Notes: a model not told the origin generated them from the letters alone. Positions 45,410 through 55,330 are shown, numbered from the stretch's first letter. The stretch is 59,862 nt of DNA from Pseudomonadota bacterium (GCA_023443095.1 JAEZVV010000001.1:1-59862), one strand, 5' to 3'. A program made the numbers and translations.

Positions 45410-48082
45410 ATGCGCACTGAAACGCCCGTCACCATCCATCGCGCCGATTACCGGGCCCCCGATCACCGGATCGAGCGGGTCGAACTCGAGTTCGACCTCG
45501 AGCCCGAGGCCACCTTGGTGAGTTCGCGCCTGCTCGTGCAGCGTTCGCCCCAGGCCAAGGGCGATGAACTGGTGCTCGACGGCGAAGACCTCGAACTGGT
45601 TTCGCTCGCGCTCAATGGCAAGCCGATCACGGCCGGCCGCTACGCCCAACGCGACGGCAAGCTGATCATCAACGGACTGCCCGAGCGCTTCGAGCTGCAC
45701 GTGGTCAACCGTATCCACCCCGCCGCCAATACGCAGCTATCGGGCTTGTACGTATCGAACGGCAATTTCTTCACCCAATGCGAAGCCGAGGGCTTTCGCC
45801 GCATCACCTTCTTCCCCGACCGCCCCGACGTGATGGCGCGGTTCACGGTCACACTGCGCGCCGACCGTTCCCGCTTCCCGGTGCTGCTCGCCAACGGCAA
45901 CCTGATCGCCGAAGGTGGGCTGGCCGACGGCCGCCATTACGCGCGCTGGGACGACCCGTTTCCCAAGCCCTCCTACCTGTTCGCCCTGGTGGCGGGCCGT
46001 TTTGCCGTCAACGAAGAACGGATCACCCGCGCCAGCGGACGCGAAGCCCTGCTCCAGGTGTGGGTCGAACCCGGCAACGAAGACAAGACGCAACACGCGA
46101 TGGATAGCCTCAAGAAGGCGATCCGCTGGGACGAGTTGCGCTACGGGCTCGAACTCGACCTCGACCGCTTCATGATCGTTGCCAGCAACGACTTCAACAT
46201 GGGCGCGATGGAGAACAAGGGCCTCAACATCTTCAACGCCAAATACGTCCTGGCCAATCCGGCAGTAGCGACCGACATCGACTACGCCAACATCGAGTCC
46301 ATCGTCGGACACGAGTATTTCCACAACTGGACCGGCAACCGCGTCACCTGCCGCGACTGGTTCCAGCTCTCGCTGAAAGAGGGCCTGACCGTCTTCCGCG
46401 ACCAGGAGTTCTCGGCCGACCTGATGGGCGACGAGAGCGGCCGCGCGGTCAAGCGGATCGAGGACGTGCGCGCGCTGCGGGCAGTCCAGTTCCCCGAGGA
46501 CGCGGGCCCGATGGCCCACCCGATCCGCCCCGACAGCTACCAGGAAATCAACAACTTCTACACCCCGACGGTCTACGAGAAAGGCGCCGAAGTCGTGCGC
46601 ATGTACCAGACCCTGCTCGGGCGCGAGGGTTTCCGCCGCGGCATGGACTTGTATTTCCAGCGCCACGACGGTCAGGCCGTGACCTGCGACGACTTCCTCG
46701 CCGCGATGGCCGACGCCAACCAGCGCGACCTGTCGCAGTTCGCCCGCTGGTATTCGCAGTCGGGCACGCCGCGGGTGGTGGTCCACGGCCGCTGGGACGA
46801 AGCGAACCGCACCTACGAGCTGACCACGGCACAGACCACCCCGGCCACACCCGGCCAGCCCAGCAAGCTGCCCTTCCTGATCCCGCTGGCGATCGGCCTG
46901 GTTGGCCCCGACGGCGCCGATCTTCCGCTCAAGCTCGCGGGCGAGACGGACGCGGTGGCCAGCACGCGTGTGCTCGAGCTCACCCAAGCCCAGCAGCGCT
47001 TCGTTTTCACCGACCTGGCTGCCGCACCCGTGCCTTCGATCGGACGCGGCTTCTCGGCGCCGGTGATCATCGACTACCGCTACAGCGATGCCGAGCTGAG
47101 TTTCCTCGCCGCCCACGACAGCGACCCGTTCAACCGCTGGGAGGCCAGCCAGCGCCTGGCGCTGGCGCAACTGCAGCGGCTCGCCGACCTGGTCGAGACC
47201 AGCCGGCCGCTCGCGGTCGACGAAGCTTTTTTCGCCGCCTTTGCCAAGACGCTCGCCGACACCGAGCTTTCGCCTGCCTTCCGCGAACTCGCTCTGACCC
47301 TGCCGAGCGAGAGTTTCGTCGCCGAAAACCGGGCGATGGTCGACCCGCAGGCGATCCGCCGCGCGCGCAACTTCCTGTTGGGCGAGATCGGACGCCGCCT
47401 CGCCCCCGAACTGCGCGCCGCTTACGAAGCGCACGCAACGCCGGGTGACTATTCGCCCGACCCGGCGGCAGCCGGGCGGCGTGCGCTCAAGAACCTGGCG
47501 CTCTCCATCCTGGCGGCCGCCGGCGACTCGAGCGACCTTGAACTCGCCCGCGAGCAGTTCGACTCGGCCAACAACATGAGCGACCGCCTGGCCGCGCTCA
47601 CGGCCATCGTCAACAGCGCCGCCCCGTTCAAGGCCGAGCTACTGGTGCGCACGGCGCGCGAATGGCAGGGCGATCCGCTCTTGATGAACAAATGGTTCCA
47701 GGTTCAGGCCACTGCGCACGCGCTGCCGGGCGAGGCCTCGGTGGTCGAGCGGGTGCGGCTGCTGATGCGCCACCGCAGCTTTTCGATCGCCAACCCCAAC
47801 AACGTCTACGCCCTGGTGCTGGCCTTCTGCCGCAGCAACGAAGCCGAGTTCCACCGTGCCGACGGCAGCGGCTACGCCTTCTGGGTCGAACAGGTCCTGG
47901 CGCTCGACGGACTCAACCCGCAAGTGGCCGCGCGCGTGGCGCGCGCGCTCGACCGCTGGCGCAAGTTCACCCCCGACCGGGCGCGCCTGATGCGCGCCGC
48001 TCTGGCCGAGGTGGCAGGCCGAGACAAGCTGTCGGGCGACGTGCGAGAGATCGTCAGCAAGGCCCTTGACAATTCCAACTGA
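45410..48082 (+). CDS. pepN: Aminopeptidase N
   Basis: An 890-residue M1 zinc aminopeptidase that removes N-terminal residues from peptides in the cytosol. The exopeptidase motif is GAMENKGLNIF and the zinc site is HEYFHNWTGNR followed 18 residues on by the third ligand in LKEGLTVF. The full M1 plan is present: N-terminal beta domain, catalytic domain, beta-sandwich and C-terminal helical domain. I chose the ATG at 45410 (MRTETPVTIHRADY), the family N-terminus, over 45380. It is followed 28 bases later by fbp. Confidence 0.96.
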   Translation: MRTETPVTIHRADYRAPDHRIERVELEFDLEPEATLVSSRLLVQRSPQAKGDELVLDGEDLELVSLALNGKPITAGRYAQRDGKLIINGLPERFELHVVNRIHPAANTQLSGLYVSNGNFFTQCEAEGFRRITFFPDRPDVMARFTVTLRADRSRFPVLLANGNLIAEGGLADGRHYARWDDPFPKPSYLFALVAGRFAVNEERITRASGREALLQVWVEPGNEDKTQHAMDSLKKAIRWDELRYGLELDLDRFMIVASNDFNMGAMENKGLNIFNAKYVLANPAVATDIDYANIESIVGHEYFHNWTGNRVTCRDWFQLSLKEGLTVFRDQEFSADLMGDESGRAVKRIEDVRALRAVQFPEDAGPMAHPIRPDSYQEINNFYTPTVYEKGAEVVRMYQTLLGREGFRRGMDLYFQRHDGQAVTCDDFLAAMADANQRDLSQFARWYSQSGTPRVVVHGRWDEANRTYELTTAQTTPATPGQPSKLPFLIPLAIGLVGPDGADLPLKLAGETDAVASTRVLELTQAQQRFVFTDLAAAPVPSIGRGFSAPVIIDYRYSDAELSFLAAHDSDPFNRWEASQRLALAQLQRLADLVETSRPLAVDEAFFAAFAKTLADTELSPAFRELALTLPSESFVAENRAMVDPQAIRRARNFLLGEIGRRLAPELRAAYEAHATPGDYSPDPAAAGRRALKNLALSILAAAGDSSDLELAREQFDSANNMSDRLAALTAIVNSAAPFKAELLVRTAREWQGDPLLMNKWFQVQATAHALPGEASVVERVRLLMRHRSFSIANPNNVYALVLAFCRSNEAEFHRADGSGYAFWVEQVLALDGLNPQVAARVARALDRWRKFTPDRARLMRAALAEVAGRDKLSGDVREIVSKALDNSN

Positions 48083-48110
48083 ACCCACCGAGCGTTGCAA
48101 AGGAGCCAGC

Positions 48111-49109
48111 GTGGCCCGCATTACCCTGACCCATTACCTGATCCGAATGGAGCGCGAACACGCGCTCGACCCCAACTTGCGCCTGCTGATCGAAACCGTG
48201 GCGCGCGCCTGCAAGACCATCAGCCACAAGGTCGGCAAGGGCGCCCTGGGCGGAGTCCTCGGCGCCGCCGGCACCGACAACGTGCAGGGTGAGGCGCAGA
48301 AAAAGCTCGACGTGATCTCCAACGAGATCCTGATCGAAGCCAACGAATGGGGCGGCCACCTCGCCGGCATGGCGAGCGAGGAAATGGCCAACTCGCACGC
48401 GATCCCGGTCGCCTACCCGCGCGGCCGCTACCTGCTGCTGTTCGACCCGCTCGACGGCTCGAGCAATATCGACGTCAACGTCTCGATCGGCACCATCTTC
48501 TCGGTCCTGCCCGCCCCTGAAAGCCGCAGCGCGCCGAACGACTCTTCCTTCCTGCAGAAGGGAACGCGCCAGGTGGCGGCCGGCTATGCGATCTACGGCC
48601 CGCAGACCCAGCTCGTGCTCACGGTCGGCCACGGCGTGGTGATCTTCACGCTCGACCGCGACACCGGCAGCTTCCTGCTCACCACCGAAGGGGTTCAGAT
48701 TCCGCGCCAGACCAAGGAGTTCGCGATCAACATGTCGAACATGCGCCACTGGCAGCCGCCGGTGAAGCGTTACGTCGACGAGATGCTCGCCGGCTCGACC
48801 GGCCCGCTCACCAAGGACTACAACATGCGCTGGATTGCCTCGATGGTCGCGGACGTGCATCGCATCCTCAACCGCGGCGGCGTCTTCATGTACCCGCGCG
48901 ATGCGCGCGAGCCCGAAAAGGCCGGCAAGCTGCGGCTGATGTACGAAGCCAACCCGATGTCGTGGATCGTCGAGCAGGCGGGCGGCACCAGCACCGACGG
49001 CCACCGCCGCATTCTCGAGATCGAACCCGACCAGCTGCACCAGCGGGTGGCGGTCTTCCTTGGCTCGGCCGAGGAGGTCGAACGCGTCACGGCCTACCAC
49101 CGGGCCTGA
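48111..49109 (+). CDS. fbp: Fructose-1,6-bisphosphatase, class 1
   Basis: A 332-residue class 1 enzyme of gluconeogenesis (and of the Calvin cycle where present). The metal- and substrate-binding signature is LFDPLDGSSNIDVN; other conserved pieces are NSHAIPVAYPRGRYLLLFDP (overlapping the signature), PKDGHRR-like STDGHRRILEI and MYPRDAREP. The start is GTG at 48111, with AAAGGAG 6 bases before it; an ATG upstream at 48066 would place the start inside the pepN end and has no such site. It is 5 bases from the next gene. Confidence 0.95.
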   Translation: MARITLTHYLIRMEREHALDPNLRLLIETVARACKTISHKVGKGALGGVLGAAGTDNVQGEAQKKLDVISNEILIEANEWGGHLAGMASEEMANSHAIPVAYPRGRYLLLFDPLDGSSNIDVNVSIGTIFSVLPAPESRSAPNDSSFLQKGTRQVAAGYAIYGPQTQLVLTVGHGVVIFTLDRDTGSFLLTTEGVQIPRQTKEFAINMSNMRHWQPPVKRYVDEMLAGSTGPLTKDYNMRWIASMVADVHRILNRGGVFMYPRDAREPEKAGKLRLMYEANPMSWIVEQAGGTSTDGHRRILEIEPDQLHQRVAVFLGSAEEVERVTAYHRA

Positions 49110-49114
49110 CTCCG

Positions 49115-49558
49115 ATGAAGCTGCCGTCAGGCGTCCTGGTCGGCCTGCAGTTTGTCCTGCTGGCCGTCCTCGTTGTGAACACCGCGCCCAGCGCTTTCGC
49201 CCGCGGCTGGATCTTCGCCCTGCCGCTGTTTGCCGCCGGCACGGTGCTCGGGCTATGGGCGCTGGGCTACAACAAGATCGGCAACTTCAACATCCGGCCC
49301 GAGGTGAAGGCCGGCGCCGAACTCGTCACCCGTGGCCCGTACCGGCGCTTGCGCCACCCGATGTACACGGCGCTGATCCTGGTGGCCGCCGGCCTGGTCG
49401 CGATCGATCCGCGGCTGCCCCGGATCGCGCTTCTGGTCGCGCTTTTCCTTGTGCTCAACGCCAAGGCAGCACGCGAGGAGGTTCTGCTTAGCGAGCGCTT
49501 CCCGCAATACCGTGACTACATGGCGCGCGCGGCGCGCTTTCTTCCCGGGCTCTACTGA
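49115..49558 (+). CDS. Isoprenylcysteine carboxyl methyltransferase-like membrane protein
   Basis: A 147-residue protein with three to four membrane segments and the C-terminal core RGPYRRLRHPMYTALIL, then AAREEVLLSERFPQYRDYM. These are the ICMT/PEMT-type signatures (RHPxY, E-E-x-x-L, YxxY), used to bind SAM near the membrane. Bacterial members methylate unknown lipids or small molecules. Its last 7 bases overlap the end of the convergent NrfD-type gene. Confidence 0.87.
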   Translation: MKLPSGVLVGLQFVLLAVLVVNTAPSAFARGWIFALPLFAAGTVLGLWALGYNKIGNFNIRPEVKAGAELVTRGPYRRLRHPMYTALILVAAGLVAIDPRLPRIALLVALFLVLNAKAAREEVLLSERFPQYRDYMARAARFLPGLY

Positions 49559-50424
49559 AGCGGTTCAGCCAAGCGGATCACGGCTTGGCGCAAGACCCAG
49601 CCACCGGCCAGCAGCAACACGGCCGCGCCCTCGATCGAGCGCGGCCCGGGCAAGAGCCCGAGCAAGAGCACCGGCACGATTCCGCCCAGCCCCGCGACGA
49701 TCAGGACCAGGGCACGCCGTTCGCTCGCCGAATAGCGCTCGCGCGCGCGGGGCGCCAACTCGCACGTGAGTTGCCACAAGCTGAAAGCGGCGGGAATCAA
49801 AAGCGCGAGCAACAGGACTTGCCAGCCGGCGCGCGGCGAAGCCTCCAACAACCCCGCCAATAAGGCGAGAGCCGCCGCGCCAAGCAGAAGTCCCGAGCTC
49901 GCCAAGTGCGCTGACAGCCAGCGCGCATCGCGCAAGCCTGGCTGGGAAGTACAGCTGAACAAGACGCCCTTGTAGACCAGCACACCCAGCGCAGGAATGC
50001 AGGCCAGCAGCATCACGTAGCGCGCCATGGTTTGCGCCGCAGGCCACGGAAGCCAGGCGACCACGCAGGCGAGTCCGAGCAGAACGCCCATGCTCGAGAG
50101 CGACCACACCCCCACCGACATGGGAGACGCAGGCCGCATGACCCGCAACATGTGGTGAAAGCGCCAGGGGTCGCCCAAGTCGGCAATCAGCACAAGCAAG
50201 TCGGCGATCAGGATGGCCAAGGCCAGGCTCAGCCCCGGCGCGGTCAGAAAATGCGCGCCGCCCACCCAGACCACCAAAGCCGTGGCCACCAGTGTCCCGG
50301 CGCAGAGATTGTTGAGAAACACATCCCAGCCGATCAACCCTCGCCAGCCGGGCCAGTGAACGATCTCGCCCTGTTCGTAATCGGATGCAGTGCCGGCGAC
50401 CCAGCTTGCTTCGATGGGTTTCAT
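49552..50424 (-). CDS. NrfD/PsrC-type membrane subunit of formate dehydrogenase
   Basis: A 290-residue polytopic membrane protein with about eight to nine hydrophobic segments. The N-terminal segment GLIGWDVFLNNLCAGTLVA and the later DLGDPWRFHHMLRVMRP are NrfD-family marks; the Asp-Pro-Trp-Arg-Phe motif is close to the quinone pocket in PsrC. There is no haem-binding histidine pattern like the cytochrome b556 of E. coli FDH-N. It starts at 50424, overlapping the iron-sulfur gene (ATGA), so it is its coupled partner and the likely quinone-reactive subunit. Confidence 0.87.
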   Translation of the reverse strand: MKPIEASWVAGTASDYEQGEIVHWPGWRGLIGWDVFLNNLCAGTLVATALVVWVGGAHFLTAPGLSLALAILIADLLVLIADLGDPWRFHHMLRVMRPASPMSVGVWSLSSMGVLLGLACVVAWLPWPAAQTMARYVMLLACIPALGVLVYKGVLFSCTSQPGLRDARWLSAHLASSGLLLGAAALALLAGLLEASPRAGWQVLLLALLIPAAFSLWQLTCELAPRARERYSASERRALVLIVAGLGGIVPVLLLGLLPGPRSIEGAAVLLLAGGWVLRQAVIRLAEPLQ

Positions 50425-51368
50425 GACCCGCCTCCCAGCCACAAGGCGACACCCGCCAAGAGCAAGGCCACGGCCAGCGAGGCCGCGCCGCGCAGGTAAT
50501 CGCCCGGCATATGGACCCAGGGGTCGACCGGCTGATCGGGCAAGCCATAGACCCTGGGTTCGTCGAGCAAGAGATAAAAGGATTGAAGCTGCGAATACGT
50601 CGGCCCGGCCCGATCGCCGTAAAGCCGGGCCTGTGCGTGCCCGCGCTCAATCAACTGGGCGAGGCGAAGTTCGCCTTCGGCGCGCAGCGCTTCGCTTTCC
50701 CCAAAGCGGATCGCCCCAGTTGGACACGCCGTGGCGCACGCCGGACTCAAACCGTCGACCAGGCGGTCATAGCACATGGTGCATTTGTGCGAATGCCCGT
50801 CGACCTCGCTCACCTGCGGCACGCCGAAGGGGCAGACCGAGACGCAGGACTCGCAGCCGGTACACAGATCGGGCTGGATGAAGATGCCGCGGAACTCGTT
50901 CTGCACGATGGCCCCGGTCGGGCAAGCCTTGTGGCAGGGCGCATCAAAGCAATGCTTGCATTGATCCGAGAGCATCAGCCAGGCGCCTTGACGCGGTTCG
51001 GCGAGCAAGGCGGCGAGGTCCATTCCCGCTTCCTGCTTGGGCCGCTGGGGCGCTCGCGCCGGAAATCGCTCGATGAACTTCACATGACGCCAGGACGTGG
51101 CCGACAAGGCCTGGGTGTTGTCGTAGCCCCTGCCCGACCACGCCACGCCATCGGCTGGCAGCTGGTTCCATTGTTTGCAGGCCACTTCGCACGCCTTGCA
51201 GCCGATGCAGATGCTGGTGTCGGTGAAGAAACCGTGGTCGGCTTGGCGCGCCGGCCGCGGCGCCCGCTCGAAGCCATAAACGACGTCGCCGACATGCCCG
51301 GGCGCCTCGGGCTGACCCGGGCGCGGCGCTCGCATCATCACTTCGCGAATCAGATCGAGTCCGCCCAT
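50421..51368 (-). CDS. Four-cluster iron-sulfur subunit of formate dehydrogenase
   Basis: A 315-residue ferredoxin-like subunit with sixteen cysteines for four [4Fe-4S] clusters: CIGCKACEVAC, CKHCFDAPCHKAC, CTGCESCVSVC and CTMC...CATAC. A single C-terminal membrane helix (GAASLAVALLLAGVALWLGG) ties it to the membrane, as in FdnH. It carries electrons from the alpha subunit to the NrfD-type subunit. The ATG at 51368 overlaps the alpha-subunit stop (TGATG); a GTG one codon earlier is also open. The clusters are complete. Confidence 0.92.
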   Translation of the reverse strand: MGGLDLIREVMMRAPRPGQPEAPGHVGDVVYGFERAPRPARQADHGFFTDTSICIGCKACEVACKQWNQLPADGVAWSGRGYDNTQALSATSWRHVKFIERFPARAPQRPKQEAGMDLAALLAEPRQGAWLMLSDQCKHCFDAPCHKACPTGAIVQNEFRGIFIQPDLCTGCESCVSVCPFGVPQVSEVDGHSHKCTMCYDRLVDGLSPACATACPTGAIRFGESEALRAEGELRLAQLIERGHAQARLYGDRAGPTYSQLQSFYLLLDEPRVYGLPDQPVDPWVHMPGDYLRGAASLAVALLLAGVALWLGGGS

Positions 51369-54300
51369 CACGATCTCCCCTCCGGCTGAGCCGACCAGGG
51401 GGTCTCGGGCACGGGCTCGTTCATGAGCGCAGGCTCTTCGACCGCCTGCGGCCGCGGCCGGCGCCCGCCGACCAAGCGCCCGGCGCGGATTCGGCAGACA
51501 AAGCCCTTGCTCGCCGCGATGAAGCCTTCAGGCGCGAGCACGGCGGGAGACAAGTCATTGATCACCGCCCCCACGGCTTCGCCTTCGTAGCCCGAATGCC
51601 AGACGAGCCCGACGGTGCGCCCCGCCCCGCCTTCAACCACGCCCAGGCGCAAACGCGGCGTGACCAGCACTCGCACTTCGATCGCCGCGCGAGGCGTCTC
51701 GATCACGACCCAGCCGCCGGACTCCACCCCGTGTTCGGCCGCGAGTTCGGGCGATATCTCGGCAAACACCGCCGGCTGCAACTCGACCAGCCAGCTGTCG
51801 TGCCGGGTCGCCGCGCCAGCGCCGAAGTGCTCGACCAATCGGTAGGTGGTGAGCACGAGCGGGTAATGCGGATCCCCAACAGCAGCGATCGGGTTCAACT
51901 CGTCCGTGACGATGATCGCGCCCGGGCTGTGCTGCTGCGCCCAGAGACGATTGCGATAAGGCGACTCGATCGGCTCGTAATGCGCGGGCAAGGGGCCGTC
52001 GGCCATGCCGTAAGGCACGAAGAGCCAGGCGCGGCCGTCGCTGTGCACCGTAAAAGGCGCATCGCCCGCCAGCGCAGCACCACCTCGGGCGCCGGGCGGC
52101 GGGCGATAAGCCGGCGGCTTGCTCACATCGAACTGGGGCGCATCGAGCCCGGTCCACCAACGCGCAGCTTCGTCCCACCACACCAGCTTCTTGCGTTCGG
52201 ACCAAGGCCGGCCCAGAGGATCGGCCGAACAGCGGTTGTAGAGCACCCGCGAATTGCCCGGCCAGGCCCAGCGCCATTGCGCGGCAATGCTTTGCTCGGT
52301 TCTGCCTTCGAGCCGACGCGACAGGTTCTGGCCAGGTGCGGGAAACACGCCGCAGTAAAGACGCGAGCCGCAAGCCGTGCTGCCGTCATCGCGCAACTCG
52401 GCCGCCCCTTTCAACTGCTCGCCGCTGCCAACTCGATAACCGTTGATCTCCATGAGCACGCGCTCGAGATCCGGCTCGCCGACCACCGGCGTGAGCCCGC
52501 GCGGCAGGTCTGCACCGGGCGGCGGGTCGTAGTCCCAGCTCAGCGCGAGCAGGCCGGCATCGCGTGCCTGCGGCTCGGCTTGGGCCAGGCGACGGAGTCG
52601 CTGGCCGAGTTGATAAACGAACCAGGCATCGGAGCGGCAGTCTCCGGGCGGGTCGAGCGCACGCTCATGCCATTGCACGACGCGCTCGGTATTGGTGACC
52701 GAACCGTCCTTCTCGAGCGGGGTGGCCGCAGGCAAAAGAAAGACCTCGGTCGCGACTTCCTCGGGCGACGGGCCGTCGGGGTCGGCATACCAGACGGCCG
52801 CGGTCTCGGTCTCGAACATGTCGCACACCACCAGCCAGTCGAGCTTGCGCAAAGCCTGGCGGGCCAATCGGGTGTTGGGGTTGGAGACAGCCGGGTTCTG
52901 GGCGAAGACGATCAAGCCTTCGACTTGCCCCTGGTTCATGCGTTCGAAAAACAGCGTGATCGAGTCGTTGGCGCCAAGCTTGGGCAGCCAGGCATAGCCG
53001 AACTCATTGTCCGCACGGGCGTTCTCGCCATACCAGGCCTTGAGCAGGCTCACGAAATAACTCGGCAGCGCCGACCACGCGCCGCGCTGGGTCTCGAGTT
53101 GCCACATGCCTTGCTGCGTCCCGCGCCGGCCGCCCCAGCCATGACCTTGGCCGAGATAGCCGGCCAGGCTCGCGTGCTCGGGCGCGGCGGCAGGAAGCGG
53201 CAGGTAATTGGGCAGCTCGCCATACAGCGTGGGAATGTCGGTCGCGCCCTGGACATTGGCGTGGCCGCGCAGCGCGACCACGCCTCCGCCCGGCCGCCCG
53301 ACGTTGCCGAGCAAGAGCTGGATCATCGCCGCCGCGCGAATCATCTGCGCGCCCGAGGCATGCTGGGTCCAGCCCATCGAATAACAGATGGCACTGGTGC
53401 GCTCTCGGCCGGAATGGCGGCACAAGAGCTCGGCCACCTTGATCAAGTCCTCCGGCCGGCAGCCGCAGATCTCGGCCACCGTCTCCGGCGTATACGCGGG
53501 GTATTGCTGGCGCAAGAGCTGAAGCACGCAGCGCGGGTGTTCGAGCTTGGGATCGCGCAAAGGCTCACCGCGCGAACCATCGGCCAGCGTCTCGTACTGG
53601 TACTCCCAGGCGCCGGGCGCGCCGGTGTAGGCGTCGCGCTCGGCGTCATAACCACAGAACACGCCTCGCTGGGCATCAAAAGCAAAGCCTTCGGCGATCA
53701 GGGTTGCGGCGTTGGTGTAGTGAATCACGTACTCGTCGAACCAGCGCCGGCCTTCGAGGATGTAGCGAAGAATTCCGCCCAGAAAGGCGATGTCGCTACC
53801 CGGCCGAAGGCTGACATGAACATCGGCCACGGCCGAAGTGCGAGTGAAGCGCGGATCCACGTGCATCAGCACCGCACCCTTCTTTTGCGCCGCCACCGGC
53901 CAGTGGAAAGCCACGGGGTGGCCTTCGGCCATGTTCGACCCCATGATCAGGATGCAATCGCTGTTCTCGAGGTCTCGAGTGGGATTGGTGCAGGCACCAA
54001 AGCCGAACGTGGGCGCCAGCGCCGCTACCGTGGTGGAGTGGCAGTAGCGCGCAGTGTTCTCAACCGGGACGATGCCCAGCCCACCAGTAAAGAGCTTGCG
54101 AAAGAGATAACACTCTTCGTTGTCATTGGCCGAGCCGCCCAGAAAACCGATGTTTCGAACTCGGTTGACCGTATTGCCCGCCGCGTCTTGGGCCTGGAAA
54201 CCACGCGATCGTGACTCCATGAGTCGTTGGGCAATTCGATCCATCGCCCAGGACAAGGGCTTGTCTTCCCAGACTCGCGAATACGGCGCGCGGTACTTGA

Positions 54301-54547
54301 GCGTGGTGATCCGGTGCGGGTTGGCAGCGAGCTCGAAAGTGTTCGCTCCCTTCGGGCATTGGCGAGCTTCGTTGACGGGGCTGTCTGGATCGCCCTCAAT
54401 GTCGATCAGCACACCCGCCTTGGTGAAGGCAAGCTGACTGCAACCCACTGCGCAATAAGGGCACACGGTTCTTGCGAGATCGGCGCCACGCAAGCGCGAA
54501 GCCATGGCGGCCGTGCGCGGGCTGAAGGCATCGTCGATGCTGACCAT
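51368..54547 (-). CDS. fdnG: Formate dehydrogenase-N-like alpha subunit, no Tat signal
   Basis: A 1059-residue molybdenum bis-MGD enzyme that oxidises formate to CO2. Cluster ligands are Cys29, Cys32, Cys36 and Cys64 (CPYCAVGC and CPKG). The active site is YCH with Cys169-His170 in VENTARYCHSTTVAALAP; E. coli FdnG has selenocysteine there, but the codon here is TGC. The rest follows FdnG to the C-terminus. I chose the ATG at 54547 (MVSIDDAFSP), 7 bases after AGGAG. No twin-arginine signal is present; even the longer TTG start (54574) has RR but no hydrophobic core. So the protein should stay in the cytoplasm, unlike FdnG. Confidence 0.88.
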   Translation of the reverse strand: MVSIDDAFSPRTAAMASRLRGADLARTVCPYCAVGCSQLAFTKAGVLIDIEGDPDSPVNEARQCPKGANTFELAANPHRITTLKYRAPYSRVWEDKPLSWAMDRIAQRLMESRSRGFQAQDAAGNTVNRVRNIGFLGGSANDNEECYLFRKLFTGGLGIVPVENTARYCHSTTVAALAPTFGFGACTNPTRDLENSDCILIMGSNMAEGHPVAFHWPVAAQKKGAVLMHVDPRFTRTSAVADVHVSLRPGSDIAFLGGILRYILEGRRWFDEYVIHYTNAATLIAEGFAFDAQRGVFCGYDAERDAYTGAPGAWEYQYETLADGSRGEPLRDPKLEHPRCVLQLLRQQYPAYTPETVAEICGCRPEDLIKVAELLCRHSGRERTSAICYSMGWTQHASGAQMIRAAAMIQLLLGNVGRPGGGVVALRGHANVQGATDIPTLYGELPNYLPLPAAAPEHASLAGYLGQGHGWGGRRGTQQGMWQLETQRGAWSALPSYFVSLLKAWYGENARADNEFGYAWLPKLGANDSITLFFERMNQGQVEGLIVFAQNPAVSNPNTRLARQALRKLDWLVVCDMFETETAAVWYADPDGPSPEEVATEVFLLPAATPLEKDGSVTNTERVVQWHERALDPPGDCRSDAWFVYQLGQRLRRLAQAEPQARDAGLLALSWDYDPPPGADLPRGLTPVVGEPDLERVLMEINGYRVGSGEQLKGAAELRDDGSTACGSRLYCGVFPAPGQNLSRRLEGRTEQSIAAQWRWAWPGNSRVLYNRCSADPLGRPWSERKKLVWWDEAARWWTGLDAPQFDVSKPPAYRPPPGARGGAALAGDAPFTVHSDGRAWLFVPYGMADGPLPAHYEPIESPYRNRLWAQQHSPGAIIVTDELNPIAAVGDPHYPLVLTTYRLVEHFGAGAATRHDSWLVELQPAVFAEISPELAAEHGVESGGWVVIETPRAAIEVRVLVTPRLRLGVVEGGAGRTVGLVWHSGYEGEAVGAVINDLSPAVLAPEGFIAASKGFVCRIRAGRLVGGRRPRPQAVEEPALMNEPVPETPWSAQPEGRS

Positions 54548-54646
54548 GCTGACTCCTCGTCGGGAGGACACCAATGGCGCGGAGCATAAGCAAGCCTCGA
54601 AGCTCGCTCGCAGGGTCGGCGAATCCGTCGCCCCGCTTCGGGGTCA

Positions 54647-55276
54647 TCAGCGCTTCTTCGCCCAGCGAATGACTTGATTCACCGCCGATCGCACGGGAGA
54701 GAAGGACACCGGAGGCTCGCTCCATTCGGCCTCGATCGGAACCTCGGGCCGAATCACCGTGGCGACAAAGCCTGGCGCCCCCGCCCAGGCGAGCAGAACC
54801 CGGGGCACGGCGGCGTAGTTCGAACCGCGCGCAGCCAACGCCGCCCCCAGCGACTGCAGGGCCTCGGCTGCGTCGCGTATATGCGAACGCGCTTCATCCT
54901 CGCGCTGCATCGAAAGGAACTCCAGAACCACGGGCAAGGCGTCGGGCAACTCGCCTTCCGCCGGCTCGACCCCCTGGCTCGCGTACAAGGCCTTAAGGGC
55001 GACCATCGCCAGGCCTCGCTCACGCGACTCGCCGTGCAAATGTTCGTAGAGATGGAAGGAACTCGCTCGTCCGTGGTCGAACAGCGCGCTGTACTGTGCC
55101 TGCAGCTCGAGCAGATCGCCGCGCTCGAGCTCGAGCGAGAGCGCCGCCAGGGCCTCCTGGTCGCGGCGCGGCAGGCTGCGTTCGGCCTCGATCTCGGCAC
55201 GCAGCTCGGGCATCGCTGCGAGCAGGGGCGGGCTCGGGTAAGCAAGGAGCAGGGCGATCGCCTTGAGTGCGCGCAT
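54647..55276 (-). CDS. narJ: NarJ-type molybdoenzyme assembly chaperone
   Basis: A 209-residue helical chaperone. The NarJ core reads QAQYSALFDHGRASSFHLYEH, then HGESRERGLAMV, matching the E. coli segments (FDRGRATSL and HGESRDRGQAMVDL). NarJ helps insert the molybdenum cofactor into NarG. Here it is first in the formate dehydrogenase operon, 99 bases before the alpha gene, and divergent from narG rather than inside narGHJI. It may serve NarG, the formate dehydrogenase, or both. Confidence 0.92.
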   Translation of the reverse strand: MRALKAIALLLAYPSPPLLAAMPELRAEIEAERSLPRRDQEALAALSLELERGDLLELQAQYSALFDHGRASSFHLYEHLHGESRERGLAMVALKALYASQGVEPAEGELPDALPVVLEFLSMQREDEARSHIRDAAEALQSLGAALAARGSNYAAVPRVLLAWAGAPGFVATVIRPEVPIEAEWSEPPVSFSPVRSAVNQVIRWAKKR

Positions 55277-55330
55277 GGGCCAGGAACTGCGGACGAGGGG
55301 AGGCCAGCATCGCCCAGCGTGACGGCTATG

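Noticed and set aside
53990..54060. Selenocysteine codon in the formate dehydrogenase active site
   Set aside because: The codon before the active-site histidine is TGC (cysteine), not TGA, so this is the cysteine form.
54548..54574. Twin-arginine signal in the longer start of the formate dehydrogenase alpha subunit
   Set aside because: The extension MVSSRRGVS has two arginines but no hydrophobic stretch after them, begins with TTG, and lacks the good ribosome-binding site of the ATG at 54547.
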